The position numbers and the translations under genes were made by a program. Source: Pseudomonas sp. RIT-PI-AD (lineage in GTDB: Bacteria > Pseudomonadota > Gammaproteobacteria > Pseudomonadales > Pseudomonadaceae). From it: 64,000 nt of DNA. This document shows positions 55,187-64,000 of this stretch, one piece after another (position 1 is the stretch's first letter; each line of letters starts with the position of its first letter). The stretch covers positions 43,217 through 107,216 of the forward strand of contig NZ_JANZKU010000018.1 of assembly GCF_025642785.1 (NCBI RefSeq). Reading direction: 5' to 3'. The notes beneath the pieces were generated by a model that worked only from the letters and a program-made list of their open reading frames with translations, was not told where the DNA came from and did no database searches.

Positions 55187-56137
55187 ATGACCCTCGCCAT
55201 GAACGAATCTGCCGCGACAGCCCGCGCCCCGGGGCTGGAACAGGATGAGTTGTTTCCCATCCGTGAAGTGTCCCGCCTCACCGGCGTCAACCCGGTCACC
55301 CTGCGCGCCTGGGAGCGTCGCTACGGGCTGATTCAGCCAACCCGCACCGACAGCGGGCATCGCCTGTACTCCCTCGCGGATATCGAGGCGGTGCGCAGCA
55401 TCATGGACTGGATCGAGCGGGGCGTGGCGGTGAGCAAGGTCGGCACGCTCCTGGCCCGCCGCGCCAGGCCGTCGGCGGAGGCGCTGCAGCCCGCCGGGGT
55501 CGAGGATCGGGGCGAATGGCAGGCCCGCATCCGCGCGGCCCTGGCGGAGTTCGACGACCTGCGCCTGGAACGGCTCTATGGACAGGCATTCGCCAGTTAC
55601 ACGCCGCAGGTGGTGTTCCAGGACATCTTCATGCCGGTCTGGCAGGAGGCGCTGACGCACCGGGAGCGTTTCGGTCGCACCAGCGAATGGCTGTTCCTCG
55701 ACGGTTTCCTGCGGGCGCGTACCTTGCAGCGTCTGCAACTGGGCCGCGGCCATGGGGAGCGTCGGGTGCTGCTGGTGGGGTGGCCCGGTCAGTGCCGGGA
55801 GCTGGAATTGCAGGTCGCCGGGTTGCTGCTCGCCGGGACGTCGCTGGATATCCTCCCGCCGAGCTTCGGCCAGCCCCTGGCGGAGCTGACGCTGGTCTGC
55901 GAGAAACAGCGCCCCGAGGCCGTGGTGGTGTTCTCCAACCATCCGCCGACCGCGGCGTTCGTCCGCCAGCTTTCGCGCTTGGCGCTGAGCCTGGACCGTC
56001 CCCTGGCGCTGGCCGGCGAAGCGGCCGACCTGGCGGCGGGCAGCCTGGACGGCAGCGCCGTCGCGGTCCTGGGCAGCGAGGGTGGGTTGATGCAGCGCCG
56101 TCTGCTGCAATTCCTCGCCGGCCACCTGGACACCTGA
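55187..56137 (+). CDS. MerR-family regulator, LitR/CarH-like without B12 motif
   Basis: A 316-residue regulator (ATG 55199 is an equally possible start, four codons in). MerR helix-turn-helix FPIREVSRLTGVNPVTLRAW with RTDSGHRLYSLADIE. The C-terminal two thirds resemble the cobalamin-binding region of CarH/LitR: helical bundle FQDIFMPVWQEALTHRERFG and Rossmann-like RRVLLVGWPGQCRELELQVAG. The B12 base-off DxHxxG motif is absent (WPGQCRELEL in its place), as in class II LitR of Pseudomonas. Divergent from folM, which it may control. Its reach is inference. Confidence 0.8.
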   Translation: MTLAMNESAATARAPGLEQDELFPIREVSRLTGVNPVTLRAWERRYGLIQPTRTDSGHRLYSLADIEAVRSIMDWIERGVAVSKVGTLLARRARPSAEALQPAGVEDRGEWQARIRAALAEFDDLRLERLYGQAFASYTPQVVFQDIFMPVWQEALTHRERFGRTSEWLFLDGFLRARTLQRLQLGRGHGERRVLLVGWPGQCRELELQVAGLLLAGTSLDILPPSFGQPLAELTLVCEKQRPEAVVVFSNHPPTAAFVRQLSRLALSLDRPLALAGEAADLAAGSLDGSAVAVLGSEGGLMQRRLLQFLAGHLDT

Positions 56138-56138
56138 T

Positions 56139-57410
56139 TCAGGGCGTCGGCGGCGGGTCTTCCTCCAGCGCCTTGGTGCGCCAGCTGTCGTTGCCCGGCA
56201 GCAGCAGGTTGAGGGCGATGGCGATGATCCCGCACAGGGAAATGCCCTTCAGGCCGATGTCGCCGTTGCCGATGACGATGCCGCCGATGCCGAACACCAG
56301 GGTCACCGAGACGATCACCAGGTTGCGTGCCAGGGACAGATCCACCTGGTGGCGGATCAGAGTGTTCAGCCCGACCACCGCGATGGAGCCGAACAGCAGG
56401 CAGAGGATGCCGCCCATCACCGGGACCGGGATGCTTTGCAGGCTCGCGCCGAACTTGCCGATGAAGGCCAGGGTGATGGCGAAGCCGGCGGCCCAGGTCA
56501 TGACTTTCGGGTTGAAGTTGCGGGTCAGCATCACCGCGCCGGTGACTTCCGCGTAGGTGGTGTTGGGCGGCCCGCCGAACAGGCCGGCCGAGGTGGTGGC
56601 GAGACCGTCGCCCAGCAGGGTGCGGTGCAGGCCGGGATTCTTCAGGTAGTTCTGGCCGGTGACGCCGCCCACGGCGATCACCCCGCCGATGTGTTCGATG
56701 GCGGGGGCTAGGGCCACCGGCACCATGAACAGGATGGCGCCCCAGTGGAATTCCGGCGCGACGAAATGCGGCATCGCCAGCCAGGGCGCGGCGGCGATGG
56801 CGCGGGTGTCGACGATGCCGAAGGCGAAGGACAGCCCGTAGCCCACCGCGACCCCGGCGAGGATCGGCACCAGGCGGAAGATGCCCTTGCCGAACACCGC
56901 GACGATCAGCGTGGTGAGCAGCGCCGGCATCGAGATCAGCATGGCGGTGTCGTAGGGGATCAACTGGGTGCTACCGTCGCCGGCTTTGCCCATCGCCATG
57001 TTCGCCGCCACCGGCGAGAGGCCCAGGCCGATGGAGATGATCACCGGGGCGATCACCACCGGCGGCAGCAGCCGATCGATGAATCCGGTGCCCTTGATCT
57101 TCACCGCGAGGCCGAGAAAGGTGTAGACGAAACCCGCCGCGACCACCCCGCCGAGGGTCGCCGGCAGGCCGAACTCGCCCTTGGCGGCGATGATCGGGGC
57201 GATGAAGGCGAAGCTGGAGGCGAGGAACACCGGTACCTGGCGCGCGGTGACCAGTTGGAACAGCAGGGTCCCCAGGCCGGCGGTGAACAGCGCCACGTTA
57301 GGGTCCATGCCGGTGATCAGGGGCATCAGCACCAGCGCGCCGAAGGCCACGAAAAGCATTTGCGCGCCAGCGATGATCTGGCGCCAGAGCGGGTCGTCGT
57401 ACTGCTGCAT
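56139..57410 (-). CDS. uraA: Uracil permease UraA
   Basis: A 423-residue NCS2 nucleobase:proton symporter with about 14 helices. AGAQMLFVAFGALVLMPLITG, VALAPAIEHIGGVIAVGGVTGQNY and FGGPPNTTYAEVTGAV are family blocks; the glutamate in PAIEHIG contacts uracil. It lies downstream of upp on the same strand with a 140-base gap, the usual salvage arrangement (PA4647-4646). Confidence 0.94.
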   Translation of the reverse strand: MQQYDDPLWRQIIAGAQMLFVAFGALVLMPLITGMDPNVALFTAGLGTLLFQLVTARQVPVFLASSFAFIAPIIAAKGEFGLPATLGGVVAAGFVYTFLGLAVKIKGTGFIDRLLPPVVIAPVIISIGLGLSPVAANMAMGKAGDGSTQLIPYDTAMLISMPALLTTLIVAVFGKGIFRLVPILAGVAVGYGLSFAFGIVDTRAIAAAPWLAMPHFVAPEFHWGAILFMVPVALAPAIEHIGGVIAVGGVTGQNYLKNPGLHRTLLGDGLATTSAGLFGGPPNTTYAEVTGAVMLTRNFNPKVMTWAAGFAITLAFIGKFGASLQSIPVPVMGGILCLLFGSIAVVGLNTLIRHQVDLSLARNLVIVSVTLVFGIGGIVIGNGDIGLKGISLCGIIAIALNLLLPGNDSWRTKALEEDPPPTP

Positions 57411-57550
57411 CGAGTGATCCCTTGAGTGAGTGTTTCCGTGGCGGCCCCGGTGCCTGGCGGCGCGGAGCCCTCTCGGACGCGGCCCGCGCTGCGGACCCGC
57501 GTGTATGGATGCGGCGAGCGAGCCTGGCACTGGCGCGGCCGCGCCAGTGC

Positions 57551-58189
57551 TCAGTTTTCCTTCTGCTTGGTGCCGAAGATCTTGTCCCCGGCGTCGCCGA
57601 GGCCGGGGATGATGTAGCCGTTCTCGTTGAGGCGTTCGTCGATGGAGGCGGTATAGATGATCACGTCCGGGTGGGCATCCGCCACCGCCTTGATCCCTTC
57701 GGGCGCTGCCACCAGCACCATGGCGCGGATCTCTCGGCAACCGGCCTTTTTCAACAGGTCGATGGTGGCGACCATCGAACTGCCGGTGGCCAGCATCGGG
57801 TCGATGATCATCGCCAGGCGCTCGTCGATTTCCGGCACCAGCTTTTCCAGGTAGGTGTGGGCCTTGAGGGTTTCCTCGTTGCGCGCGACACCCACGGCGC
57901 TGACCTTGGCGCCGGGGATCAGGCTGAGCACGCCGTCGAGCATGCCGATGCCGGCGCGCAGGATCGGCACCACCGTGATCTTCTTGCCGGAAATCTTCTC
58001 GACGCTCACCGGCCCGCACCAGCCTTGCAGCTCATAGCTTTCCAGGGGCAGGTCGTTGGTCGCCTCGTAGGTGAGCAGGGCGCCGACTTCCTGGGCCAGT
58101 TCGCGAAAGTTCTTCGTGCTGATATCGGCGCGGCGCATCAGGCCGATTTTATGGCGGATCAGCGGGTGGCGGATCTCACGGACGGGCAT
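57551..58189 (-). CDS. upp: Uracil phosphoribosyltransferase
   Basis: A 212-residue enzyme converting uracil and PRPP to UMP. PRPP loop [30 protein letters not shown], and C-terminal uracil site [18 protein letters not shown] are intact. Divergent from hpt; works with UraA in uracil salvage. Confidence 0.96.
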   Translation of the reverse strand: MPVREIRHPLIRHKIGLMRRADISTKNFRELAQEVGALLTYEATNDLPLESYELQGWCGPVSVEKISGKKITVVPILRAGIGMLDGVLSLIPGAKVSAVGVARNEETLKAHTYLEKLVPEIDERLAMIIDPMLATGSSMVATIDLLKKAGCREIRAMVLVAAPEGIKAVADAHPDVIIYTASIDERLNENGYIIPGLGDAGDKIFGTKQKEN

Positions 58190-58458
58190 GGAAAGTTCTC
58201 CGACGGGCTGGCAAAAAAATTGCGTTAGAGTAAAGCATTGGCCATGCCAAATGCTGCATCCGGCTGCAATTCGTGCGGGCGTTTCGACAGCCTGGCGGCA
58301 GGAAAAGCTGCCAGGCCCCGGCTGCGTCGCCATGCCACTGGACGTCGATCGCCCGGGGCTTGCCCGCGGCGGGCCGGATGAGTACCTTTGCCGACTTTTA
58401 TCTTGACGCCCCGTTCAGCTTCGCGCGCGGCGGCCCAGCCACCGATAGAGGAATTTCC

Positions 58459-59016
58459 ATGTCCGCCGATCTCGCGCACATCCGCCAAGTCATGGCCGAA
58501 GCCGATTGCCTGTACACCGATGCCCAGGTCGAAGCGGCCATCGCCCAGGTCGCCGAGGCCATCAATGGCGAGCTGGCCGACCGCGACCCCGTGGTGTTCT
58601 GCGTGATGAACGGCGGCCTGATCTTCGCCGGCAAGCTGCTGCCGAAGCTCAACTTCCCCCTCGAACTGTCCTACCTGCACGCCACCCGGTACCGCAACGA
58701 AACCAGCGGCGGCGAGCTGTTCTGGAAGGCCAAGCCGGAAATCTCCTTCATCGACCGCGACGTGCTGATCATCGACGACATCCTCGACGAGGGTCATACC
58801 CTCGGGGCCATCAGCGATTTCTGCAAACACGCCGGCGCTTCCGCCGTGCACATCGCCGTGCTCATCGACAAGGTCCACGACCGCAAGGCCCGTCCGGGTC
58901 TCAAGGCCGATTACGTGGGCCTGTCGTGCATCGATCGCTATATCTTCGGCTACGGCATGGACTACAAGGGCTACTGGCGCAACGCCGCCGGCATCTTCGC
59001 GGTGAAAGGCCTCTGA
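58459..59016 (+). CDS. hpt: Hypoxanthine-guanine phosphoribosyltransferase
   Basis: A 185-residue phosphoribosyltransferase. VVFCVMNGGLIFAGKLLPKL contains the pyrophosphate loop, VLIIDDILDEGHTL the PRPP motif. It salvages hypoxanthine/guanine to IMP/GMP, as PA4645 next to upp. ATG 58459 follows GAGGAATTTCC. Divergent from upp with 269 bases between starts. Confidence 0.92.
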   Translation: MSADLAHIRQVMAEADCLYTDAQVEAAIAQVAEAINGELADRDPVVFCVMNGGLIFAGKLLPKLNFPLELSYLHATRYRNETSGGELFWKAKPEISFIDRDVLIIDDILDEGHTLGAISDFCKHAGASAVHIAVLIDKVHDRKARPGLKADYVGLSCIDRYIFGYGMDYKGYWRNAAGIFAVKGL

Positions 59017-59152
59017 GGCCGGCGCCCCGCGCTCTCGCGTCTGACCCGGCGGACGCCTAATGCCGGGCCAACGCTCGGTAGAGGATCCGCTCCACCCAAT
59101 GATCCCGTGCGAATGCCCCAGTCGTTCCTGCACGGGCGTTCGCCTGAACGGG

Positions 59153-59174
59153 GCCGCGCCTCGACGCGGCTTTG
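59153..59174 (+). terminator. Weak hairpin downstream of hpt
   Basis: GCCGCG (59153-59158), loop CCTCGA, CGCGGC (59165-59170), then TTTGGC. The stem is short and the T-run poor, so it may be only a partial terminator between the convergent hpt and SulP genes. Confidence 0.35.
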
Positions 59175-59244
59175 GCAGGCTCGTTCGCCGCCGGCGGGCG
59201 ACGGTCTCAGCGGTTTCTGCCTCGCCGACGACGTTCCCCCTGGC

Positions 59245-60975
59245 CTAGGCGCTGGCCGCTTCGCTCGCCAGCCAGCGCTGGGTCTTCTCGCGGGCCTGCT
59301 CCAGGTTGCGCACGTAGGCCAGGCGGCCCTCGTGCAGGTGCACGCCGGCCCGGCGCAGCTTCAGGCGCACCCGCGGGTGGGTACCGACCAGGATCAGCCC
59401 GACACCCTGGCGCCGGTAGTCGCGCAGCAGGCTTTCCAGGGCCGCCAGGGCGGTCATGTCGAGCAGCGGCACCGCGCTCATCTCGACGATCATCACCTTC
59501 ACCTCCGGGTTGTAGCGGCGCAGCACGTCCAGGGCTTTCTCCGCCGCGCCGAAGAACAGCGGGCCGCGGATGGCGTAGGCCATGGCCTGGGGCGGCAGCT
59601 CGCCGAGCAGGCGCTGGAAGTCCCGCGGCAGCGGCGCGGTGTCCGTGAGGTCGCTCATGCGCTTGATGAACAGGCCGGCGGCCAGCAGCAAGCCGACGCC
59701 CACCGCCAGCACCATGTCGAACAGGACCGTCAGCACCAGGCACACCAGCAGCACCAGCACATCGTTGCGCGGGGCGATCTTCAAGGTGTGCAGTACGTGC
59801 GGGGCCTCGCTCATGTTCCACGCCACCATCACCAGCAGCGAGGCCATCGCGGCCATCGGCAGGTAGCTGAAGATCGGCGCCAGCAGCAGGACCGCCAGCA
59901 GCACCACCCCCGCGTGGACGATCGCCGCCAGGGGCGAGAAGGCCCCGGCACGCACGTTCGCCGCGCTGCGGGCGATGGCCGCAGTGGCGGTGATGCCGCC
60001 GAACAGCGGGCCCACCAGATTGCCGATGCCCTGGCCGAGCAGCTCGGCGTTCGGGTCGTGGCGGGTGCCGGTCATACCATCGGCGACCACCGCGCAGAGC
60101 AGCGATTCGATGGCGCCGAGCATGGCGATCGCGAACGCCGGGCCGATCAGTTGGCGGATCAGCTCGAAGGACAGCGTCAGCGGCTGGCCGTCCGCGCCGG
60201 TCAGTTGCCAGGGCCAGGCGAAGTCCGGCAGGAACGGCGGAATGCCTGGATGGACGATGCCGTCCAGTTCGTAGCTGAAACGCTCGCCGAGGGTCACCAC
60301 CGGCAGGCCCAGGCTTTCCAGGCCCAGACCCAGCAAGGTGCCGACCAAGAGGGCGATCAGGTGGCCGGGGACCTTCGGCACCCAACGCGGCCAGAGGATC
60401 AGCACCGCCAGGCTGGCGAGGGCGACCAGCCCGTCGCCCAGGTGAGCCCCGGGCAGGGCGCGTATCAGGCTGCCGAGCTGCTCCAGGTAATGGTGCGCCT
60501 GTCCCACGGGTTGCAGACCGAGCAGGTCCTTGATCTGCAGGGTGGCGATGACGATCCCGATGCCCGCGGTGAAGCCGAGGATCACCGGGTAGGGAATGAA
60601 CTGGATCAGCCGGCCGATGCGCGCCAGGCCCATGCCGATCAGGATCAGGCCGGCGAGCAGGGTACACAGCAACAGGCCGCCGATTCCGTGCTGCTGGGTG
60701 ATCGGCAGGAGGATCACCACGAACGCGGCGGTGGGGCCGGAGACGTTGAAGCGCGAGCCGCCGAACAGGGCGATCAGCGGCGCGGCCACCAGCACCGTGT
60801 AGAGACCGTGCTGGGGCGCGACGCCGACCGCGATGGCTAGCGCCATCGCCAGCGGGATGGCGATCACCCCGACCGTCAGGCCGGCGGCGAGGTCGCCGCG
60901 CAGGGACTTGAGCGAGTAACCGGCGCGCAGGCTCTGGCGCAGGGCGGAAAACAGCGGGGGCATAGCGGATGACAT
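59245..60975 (-). CDS. SulP-family anion permease with STAS domain
   Basis: A 576-residue inner-membrane carrier. The N-terminal membrane region has GDLAAGLTVGVIAIPLAMALA and the SulP core FGGSRFNVSGPTAAFVVIL. The C-terminal STAS domain (about 440-560) contains VMIVEMSAVPLLDMTALAALE. Members move sulfate, bicarbonate or C4-dicarboxylates; substrate undetermined. No carbonic anhydrase gene is adjacent. Confidence 0.92.
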   Translation of the reverse strand: MSSAMPPLFSALRQSLRAGYSLKSLRGDLAAGLTVGVIAIPLAMALAIAVGVAPQHGLYTVLVAAPLIALFGGSRFNVSGPTAAFVVILLPITQQHGIGGLLLCTLLAGLILIGMGLARIGRLIQFIPYPVILGFTAGIGIVIATLQIKDLLGLQPVGQAHHYLEQLGSLIRALPGAHLGDGLVALASLAVLILWPRWVPKVPGHLIALLVGTLLGLGLESLGLPVVTLGERFSYELDGIVHPGIPPFLPDFAWPWQLTGADGQPLTLSFELIRQLIGPAFAIAMLGAIESLLCAVVADGMTGTRHDPNAELLGQGIGNLVGPLFGGITATAAIARSAANVRAGAFSPLAAIVHAGVVLLAVLLLAPIFSYLPMAAMASLLVMVAWNMSEAPHVLHTLKIAPRNDVLVLLVCLVLTVLFDMVLAVGVGLLLAAGLFIKRMSDLTDTAPLPRDFQRLLGELPPQAMAYAIRGPLFFGAAEKALDVLRRYNPEVKVMIVEMSAVPLLDMTALAALESLLRDYRRQGVGLILVGTHPRVRLKLRRAGVHLHEGRLAYVRNLEQAREKTQRWLASEAASA

Positions 60976-61091
60976 GATGACCTCTCGAAGAACACCGGGA
61001 GTAGAGGTGGGGCCAGGGGATTCGGACGTGCCGGTCCGGATCGGTGCGGGCCCCGTGCTAGAGTGCGCCCTTGCCCGCTTCGGAGTCGACG

Positions 61092-61577
61092 ATGTCCAGC
61101 CGTTCCTGCGCTTTTTTCTTCGCCCTTGCCTGCGCGCTGCCCCTGGCGGCGGCGGAAACCCCCATTCCCCATGGACAGTTCCTGCCGCCGGACGATGCGG
61201 GGTTGCGCCAGGGCCAGCCCGAGCAGCAGCAACTGATCCAGATCGTCGAGTATGCGGTGGTGATCGGCAATCAACGGCAATCCAGCCAGCAACCCATTCC
61301 CATCACCACCCCGACCCTGTTGCGCCTCAAGGGCAAGCCGGCGGGCAAGGGTACCGGGCAGTTCGAGGTCTTGATCAGTTTCGACGGCGAAGGCAAGAGC
61401 CTGAAGCGGCCGGCCTATGATGAGAAAACCCGTACCCTGAGCCTCGCCTACCCTCTGGCGCAGTATGGCGTGCTGCTGGACCTGCTGCGCAACGGGCCGG
61501 TTTACTGCCAGTTCCTCAGCTATGCCAATGGCCATGTCTGGGCCGACCTGCACAGCGGGGCGGTGCGGGTGCGTTGA
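61092..61577 (+). CDS. Exported hypothetical protein
   Basis: A 161-residue protein with a signal peptide (CAFFFALACALPLAAA) and a mature part of beta character (LIQIVEYAVVIGNQRQSSQQ and FEVLISFDGEGKSLKRPAYD). It is probably periplasmic. I do not recognise the family. Divergent from SulP, and it precedes the small PA4642-like gene by 59 bases. Confidence 0.75.
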   Translation: MSSRSCAFFFALACALPLAAAETPIPHGQFLPPDDAGLRQGQPEQQQLIQIVEYAVVIGNQRQSSQQPIPITTPTLLRLKGKPAGKGTGQFEVLISFDGEGKSLKRPAYDEKTRTLSLAYPLAQYGVLLDLLRNGPVYCQFLSYANGHVWADLHSGAVRVR

Positions 61578-61636
61578 GCGGAGCCGCGCGCGGCGGGTAG
61601 ACTGCCGGTCCGTGCAACGCCGCAGAGAGAAGAACG

Positions 61637-61924
61637 ATGCGTAAAGACAAGCAACAGGTGATCGGCGACGAGATGTCCGACGAGGCGGTCAAGCTGTTCC
61701 TCGGAGTGGAGCCGGCGGACGATACGCCGCCGTCCCTGCACAAGCTGACCAAGGCCTACCGGGGCCTGCGCATCGACGATTTCGTGCGGTTCCTCGGTTT
61801 CTTCCGGGAGGCCGGATACGACCTCGATGCGAAGAACGACAAGGGAGAGGACTTCATCGCCTCGATCCAGGCGCAGCGCAACGCCCAGCCCTACATCGAC
61901 GCGGTGAAGGCCGCCCGCGGCTGA
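61637..61924 (+). CDS. PA4642-family small protein
   Basis: A 95-residue cytoplasmic protein (KDKQQVIGDEMSDEAVKLFL, LHKLTKAYRGLRIDDFVRFL), matching PA4642 in position and, as I recall, in sequence. It is helical and acidic, of unknown function. It ends 18 bases before a strong bidirectional terminator shared with mqo. Confidence 0.82.
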   Translation: MRKDKQQVIGDEMSDEAVKLFLGVEPADDTPPSLHKLTKAYRGLRIDDFVRFLGFFREAGYDLDAKNDKGEDFIASIQAQRNAQPYIDAVKAARG

Positions 61925-61942
61925 GCCGGACGACAATCGCAG

Positions 61943-61979
61943 CCATGAAAAAACCGCCTCGAGGGCGGTTTTTTCATGG
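61943..61979. terminator. Bidirectional terminator between PA4642-like gene and mqo
   Basis: Perfect 16-base arms CCATGAAAAAACCGCC (61943-61958) and GGCGGTTTTTTCATGG (61964-61979) around TCGAG; six T on either strand. Serves both convergent genes. Confidence 0.95.
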
Positions 61980-61987
61980 CGTGGCGA

Positions 61988-63517
61988 TCAGGGGAGAGGG
62001 GTAACCCCCGGTTCGGCCCGTGCGGGTTGCGGCACCAGTTGCAGGCACTCGTTGGAGTGCTGGCTGACGTCGCGATACAGCGCCGCGTCGGTTTCCAGGA
62101 CCTTTTCCCGGGCCGGGAAGATTTCCTGGAGCTTGCCGGTCCATTGCGCGGAGCGCGCCTGCTCGGGGAAGCAGCGCTCGATCAGGTCGAGCATGATCGA
62201 GACCGTGACCGAGGCGCCCGGGGAAGCGCCGAGCAGGGCGGCGATGCTGCCGTCGCCGGCCGCCACCAGTTCGGTGCCGAATTGCAGCACGCCGCCTTTC
62301 TTCGCGTCCTTCTTGATGATCTGCACGCGTTGCCCGGCGATCTCCAGGCGCCAGTCCTCGGGCTTCGCCTGGGGATAGAAGCGCCGCAGCGAATCCAGAC
62401 GCTGCTCCATGGTCTGCCGGACTTCGCTGATCAGGTAGCGGGTCAGGTCCATGTTGTCGCGCGCCACCGCCAGCATCGGGCCGATGTTGCCGGCGCGGAT
62501 CGACAGCGGCAGGTCGAGGAAGGAGCCGTGCTTGAGGAACTTGGTGGTGAAGCCGGCGTAGGGCCCGAACAGCAGCGATTTCTTGCCATCCACCACGCGG
62601 GTGTCCAGGTGAGGCACGGACATCGGCGGCGAGCCCACGGCGGCCTGGCTGTAGACCTTGGCCTCGTGTTGGCGCACCACGTCCTGGTTATCGCAGCGCA
62701 GCCACTGGCCGCTCACCGGGAAGCCGCCGAAGCCTTTGCCTTCGGGAATGCCGGACATCTGCAGCAGCGGCAGCGCGCCGCCCCCGGCCCCGAGGAAGAC
62801 GAAACGCGCATCGACCTGCCGTGCCGCGCCGCTGCGGCTGTCCTTGATCTCGACGCGCCAGCCCTGGCCCTGGCGTTCCAGGCCGGTCACCTTCTGGTTG
62901 TAGCGCACCTCGGCACCCGGCTGGCTGCCCAGGTGGGCGAGCAACTGGGTGGTCAGGGCGCCGAAGTTGACGTCGGTGCCGCCGGCCACGCGAGTCGCCG
63001 CGATGACTTCGTCGGCCGGGCGGCCGGGCATCATCAGCGGCATCCATTCGGTCATCCTGGCCTTGTCTTCGGTGTACTCCATGTCCGCGAAGGCGTGGTG
63101 ACGGCTGAGGGCGGCAAACCGGTTCTTCAGGTAGTCGACGCCTTTGCGGCCCTGCACGAAGCTCAGGTGCGGCACCGGGCTGATGAAGGACTTCGGCGAG
63201 CCGAAGGTGCCTTTGCGCACCAAGTAGGACCAGAACTGCTTCGAGACCTCGAACTGGCTGTTGATGTGCACGGCCTTCTTGATGTCGATCGAACCGTCCG
63301 CCGCGGCGGGTGTGTAGTTCAGCTCGCAGAGGCCGGCATGGCCGGTACCGGCGTTGTTCCAGGGGTTGGAGCTCTCCGCGGCACCCGAGCCCATGAGCTC
63401 GACCACTTCCAGGCGGATCGTCGGGTCGAGCTCCTTGAGCAGGACGGCCAGGGTCGCGCTCATGATGCCGGCTCCCACCAGCACCACGTCCACGGCTTCG
63501 TTATCGTTTTGCGCCAT
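61988..63517 (-). CDS. mqoB: Malate:quinone oxidoreductase
   Basis: A 509-residue FAD-dependent membrane-associated enzyme oxidising malate to oxaloacetate and passing electrons to quinone. [20 protein letters not shown] binds [23 protein letters not shown] and [14 protein letters not shown] block ([15 protein letters not shown]) are conserved. P. aeruginosa relies on Mqo in place of soluble malate dehydrogenase. The start is preceded by GGAGAAG. By neighbours it is the PA4640 (mqoB) counterpart. Confidence 0.95.
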   Translation of the reverse strand: MAQNDNEAVDVVLVGAGIMSATLAVLLKELDPTIRLEVVELMGSGAAESSNPWNNAGTGHAGLCELNYTPAAADGSIDIKKAVHINSQFEVSKQFWSYLVRKGTFGSPKSFISPVPHLSFVQGRKGVDYLKNRFAALSRHHAFADMEYTEDKARMTEWMPLMMPGRPADEVIAATRVAGGTDVNFGALTTQLLAHLGSQPGAEVRYNQKVTGLERQGQGWRVEIKDSRSGAARQVDARFVFLGAGGGALPLLQMSGIPEGKGFGGFPVSGQWLRCDNQDVVRQHEAKVYSQAAVGSPPMSVPHLDTRVVDGKKSLLFGPYAGFTTKFLKHGSFLDLPLSIRAGNIGPMLAVARDNMDLTRYLISEVRQTMEQRLDSLRRFYPQAKPEDWRLEIAGQRVQIIKKDAKKGGVLQFGTELVAAGDGSIAALLGASPGASVTVSIMLDLIERCFPEQARSAQWTGKLQEIFPAREKVLETDAALYRDVSQHSNECLQLVPQPARAEPGVTPLP

Positions 63518-64000
63518 TAACGCTTCTCCAAAAAACAGCTGCACCAAGATTGGATGGCAGGCGGACCCGATCGTGCGTACACGTCGATGGCTCCGGCGAG
63601 GGGCGCGGGAAAGGGTGGGGTTCCCGGAAGCACGCAGGCCGGGTCCGCCGTTCTGATTCTTCGCATGCCGGCGAGGGCAGAGACACTCGCCCGGATACCT
63701 GGACGGCGAACCCGTAGGCAAGCGGGCTCGCCTCGGGTTCACCCGGTCCGGGGGTATCCATGTTGCGCGGTCAGATACGGAGCGGATCGGCCGTCATATG
63801 CCGGCCACGGCGTATCGACTGGGTGGAATAGCGGTCGGGGTGCTCGTTGCAGACGCAGAATTCTTCATTGCTCGCCACACTCTTGTGAAGTAGTGAAAAA
63901 CCGTCATCTCACGTTCTTTTGGAAACGTGAACCTCGAAAAGAATCGTCTGGTCCGGAAGGGCCGCTGCCACCGATCGCGGCAAAACGCTGCACGGGGCAG
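63518..64000. other. Upstream region of mqo to window edge
   Basis: About 480 bases without a gene I can defend. Nearest mqo, CTGTTTTTTGGAGAAG (minus strand) holds the ribosome site. Near the edge (63909-63930) there is an inverted repeat TCACGTT / AACGTGA with an 8-base gap in an AT-richer patch, possibly a regulator site or promoter of a gene outside the window. The stretch between is GC-rich and featureless. Confidence 0.5.

Noticed and set aside
63501..63761. Short frame upstream of mqo
   Set aside because: Low-complexity Pro/Arg/Glu product overlapping the mqo start region, no ribosome site and no recognisable domain.

Overview
The window is high-GC (about 70% by eye) gammaproteobacterial chromosome from a Pseudomonas of the P. 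aeruginosa group. Evidence for this is a set of gene blocks remembered from PAO1: the olsBA pair with an Anr-type universal stress gene (PA4350-4352), fumarase/sadC/ferredoxin reductase/pykA (PA4333-4329), PilZ, MoxR operon, sbcB, mvaT and purU (PA4324-4314), folX/folE1/folM (PA3437-3439) and mqo to uraA (PA4640-4647). The blocks are shuffled relative to PAO1, SadC is short, and sbcD and sbcC are separated, so this looks like a relative (P. citronellolis / nitroreducens / knackmussii type) and not P. aeruginosa itself. The species is inference. Locus tags are recalled, not searched.

Layout. 1-8.8 kb: the 3' end of sbcD, a cyclase-like protein and a zinc alcohol dehydrogenase, sbcC, a decayed IS5-type element abutting the sbcC stop codon, then an AT-rich two-gene island that I read as a toxin/immunity pair resembling the type VI effector pair Tse4/Tsi4. 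8.9-16 kb: EamA exporter, alkA-like glycosylase and ada (whose zinc cysteines are largely lost), rlmF, an SLC13/TrkA-C carrier and a winged-helix protein, then two copies of a 98-bp palindromic repeat. 16-29.5 kb: valS, Anr-type stress protein, ornithine-lipid genes olsB/olsA, ODP-type diiron protein, a serine hydrolase with a small anchored partner, YceI, phospholipase D-type cardiolipin synthase, PfpI, RHH protein, mntH. 29.5-34.1 kb: a GntR regulator divergent from an aldehyde dehydrogenase / MFS importer / hydroxyacid dehydrogenase cassette. 34.1-48.1 kb: fumarase, SadC-type diguanylate cyclase, flavin reductase, pyruvate kinase, small envelope proteins, a PilZ protein and a tightly overlapped six-gene MoxR-DUF58 membrane operon. 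48.2-64 kb: membrane protein, sbcB, mvaT, purU, HopJ/DUF1244 pair, folX-folE-folM, a LitR-like MerR regulator, uraA, upp, hpt, a SulP carrier, two small proteins and mqo.

Most of the window is housekeeping: DNA repair (SbcCD, AlkA, Ada, ExoI), translation, purine/pyrimidine salvage (uraA-upp, hpt, purU), pterin metabolism and central carbon enzymes. The accessory part is about 6.28-8.79 kb, where base composition, a dead insertion sequence and an unfamiliar gene pair all coincide. No tRNA, rRNA, CRISPR array or prophage was seen.
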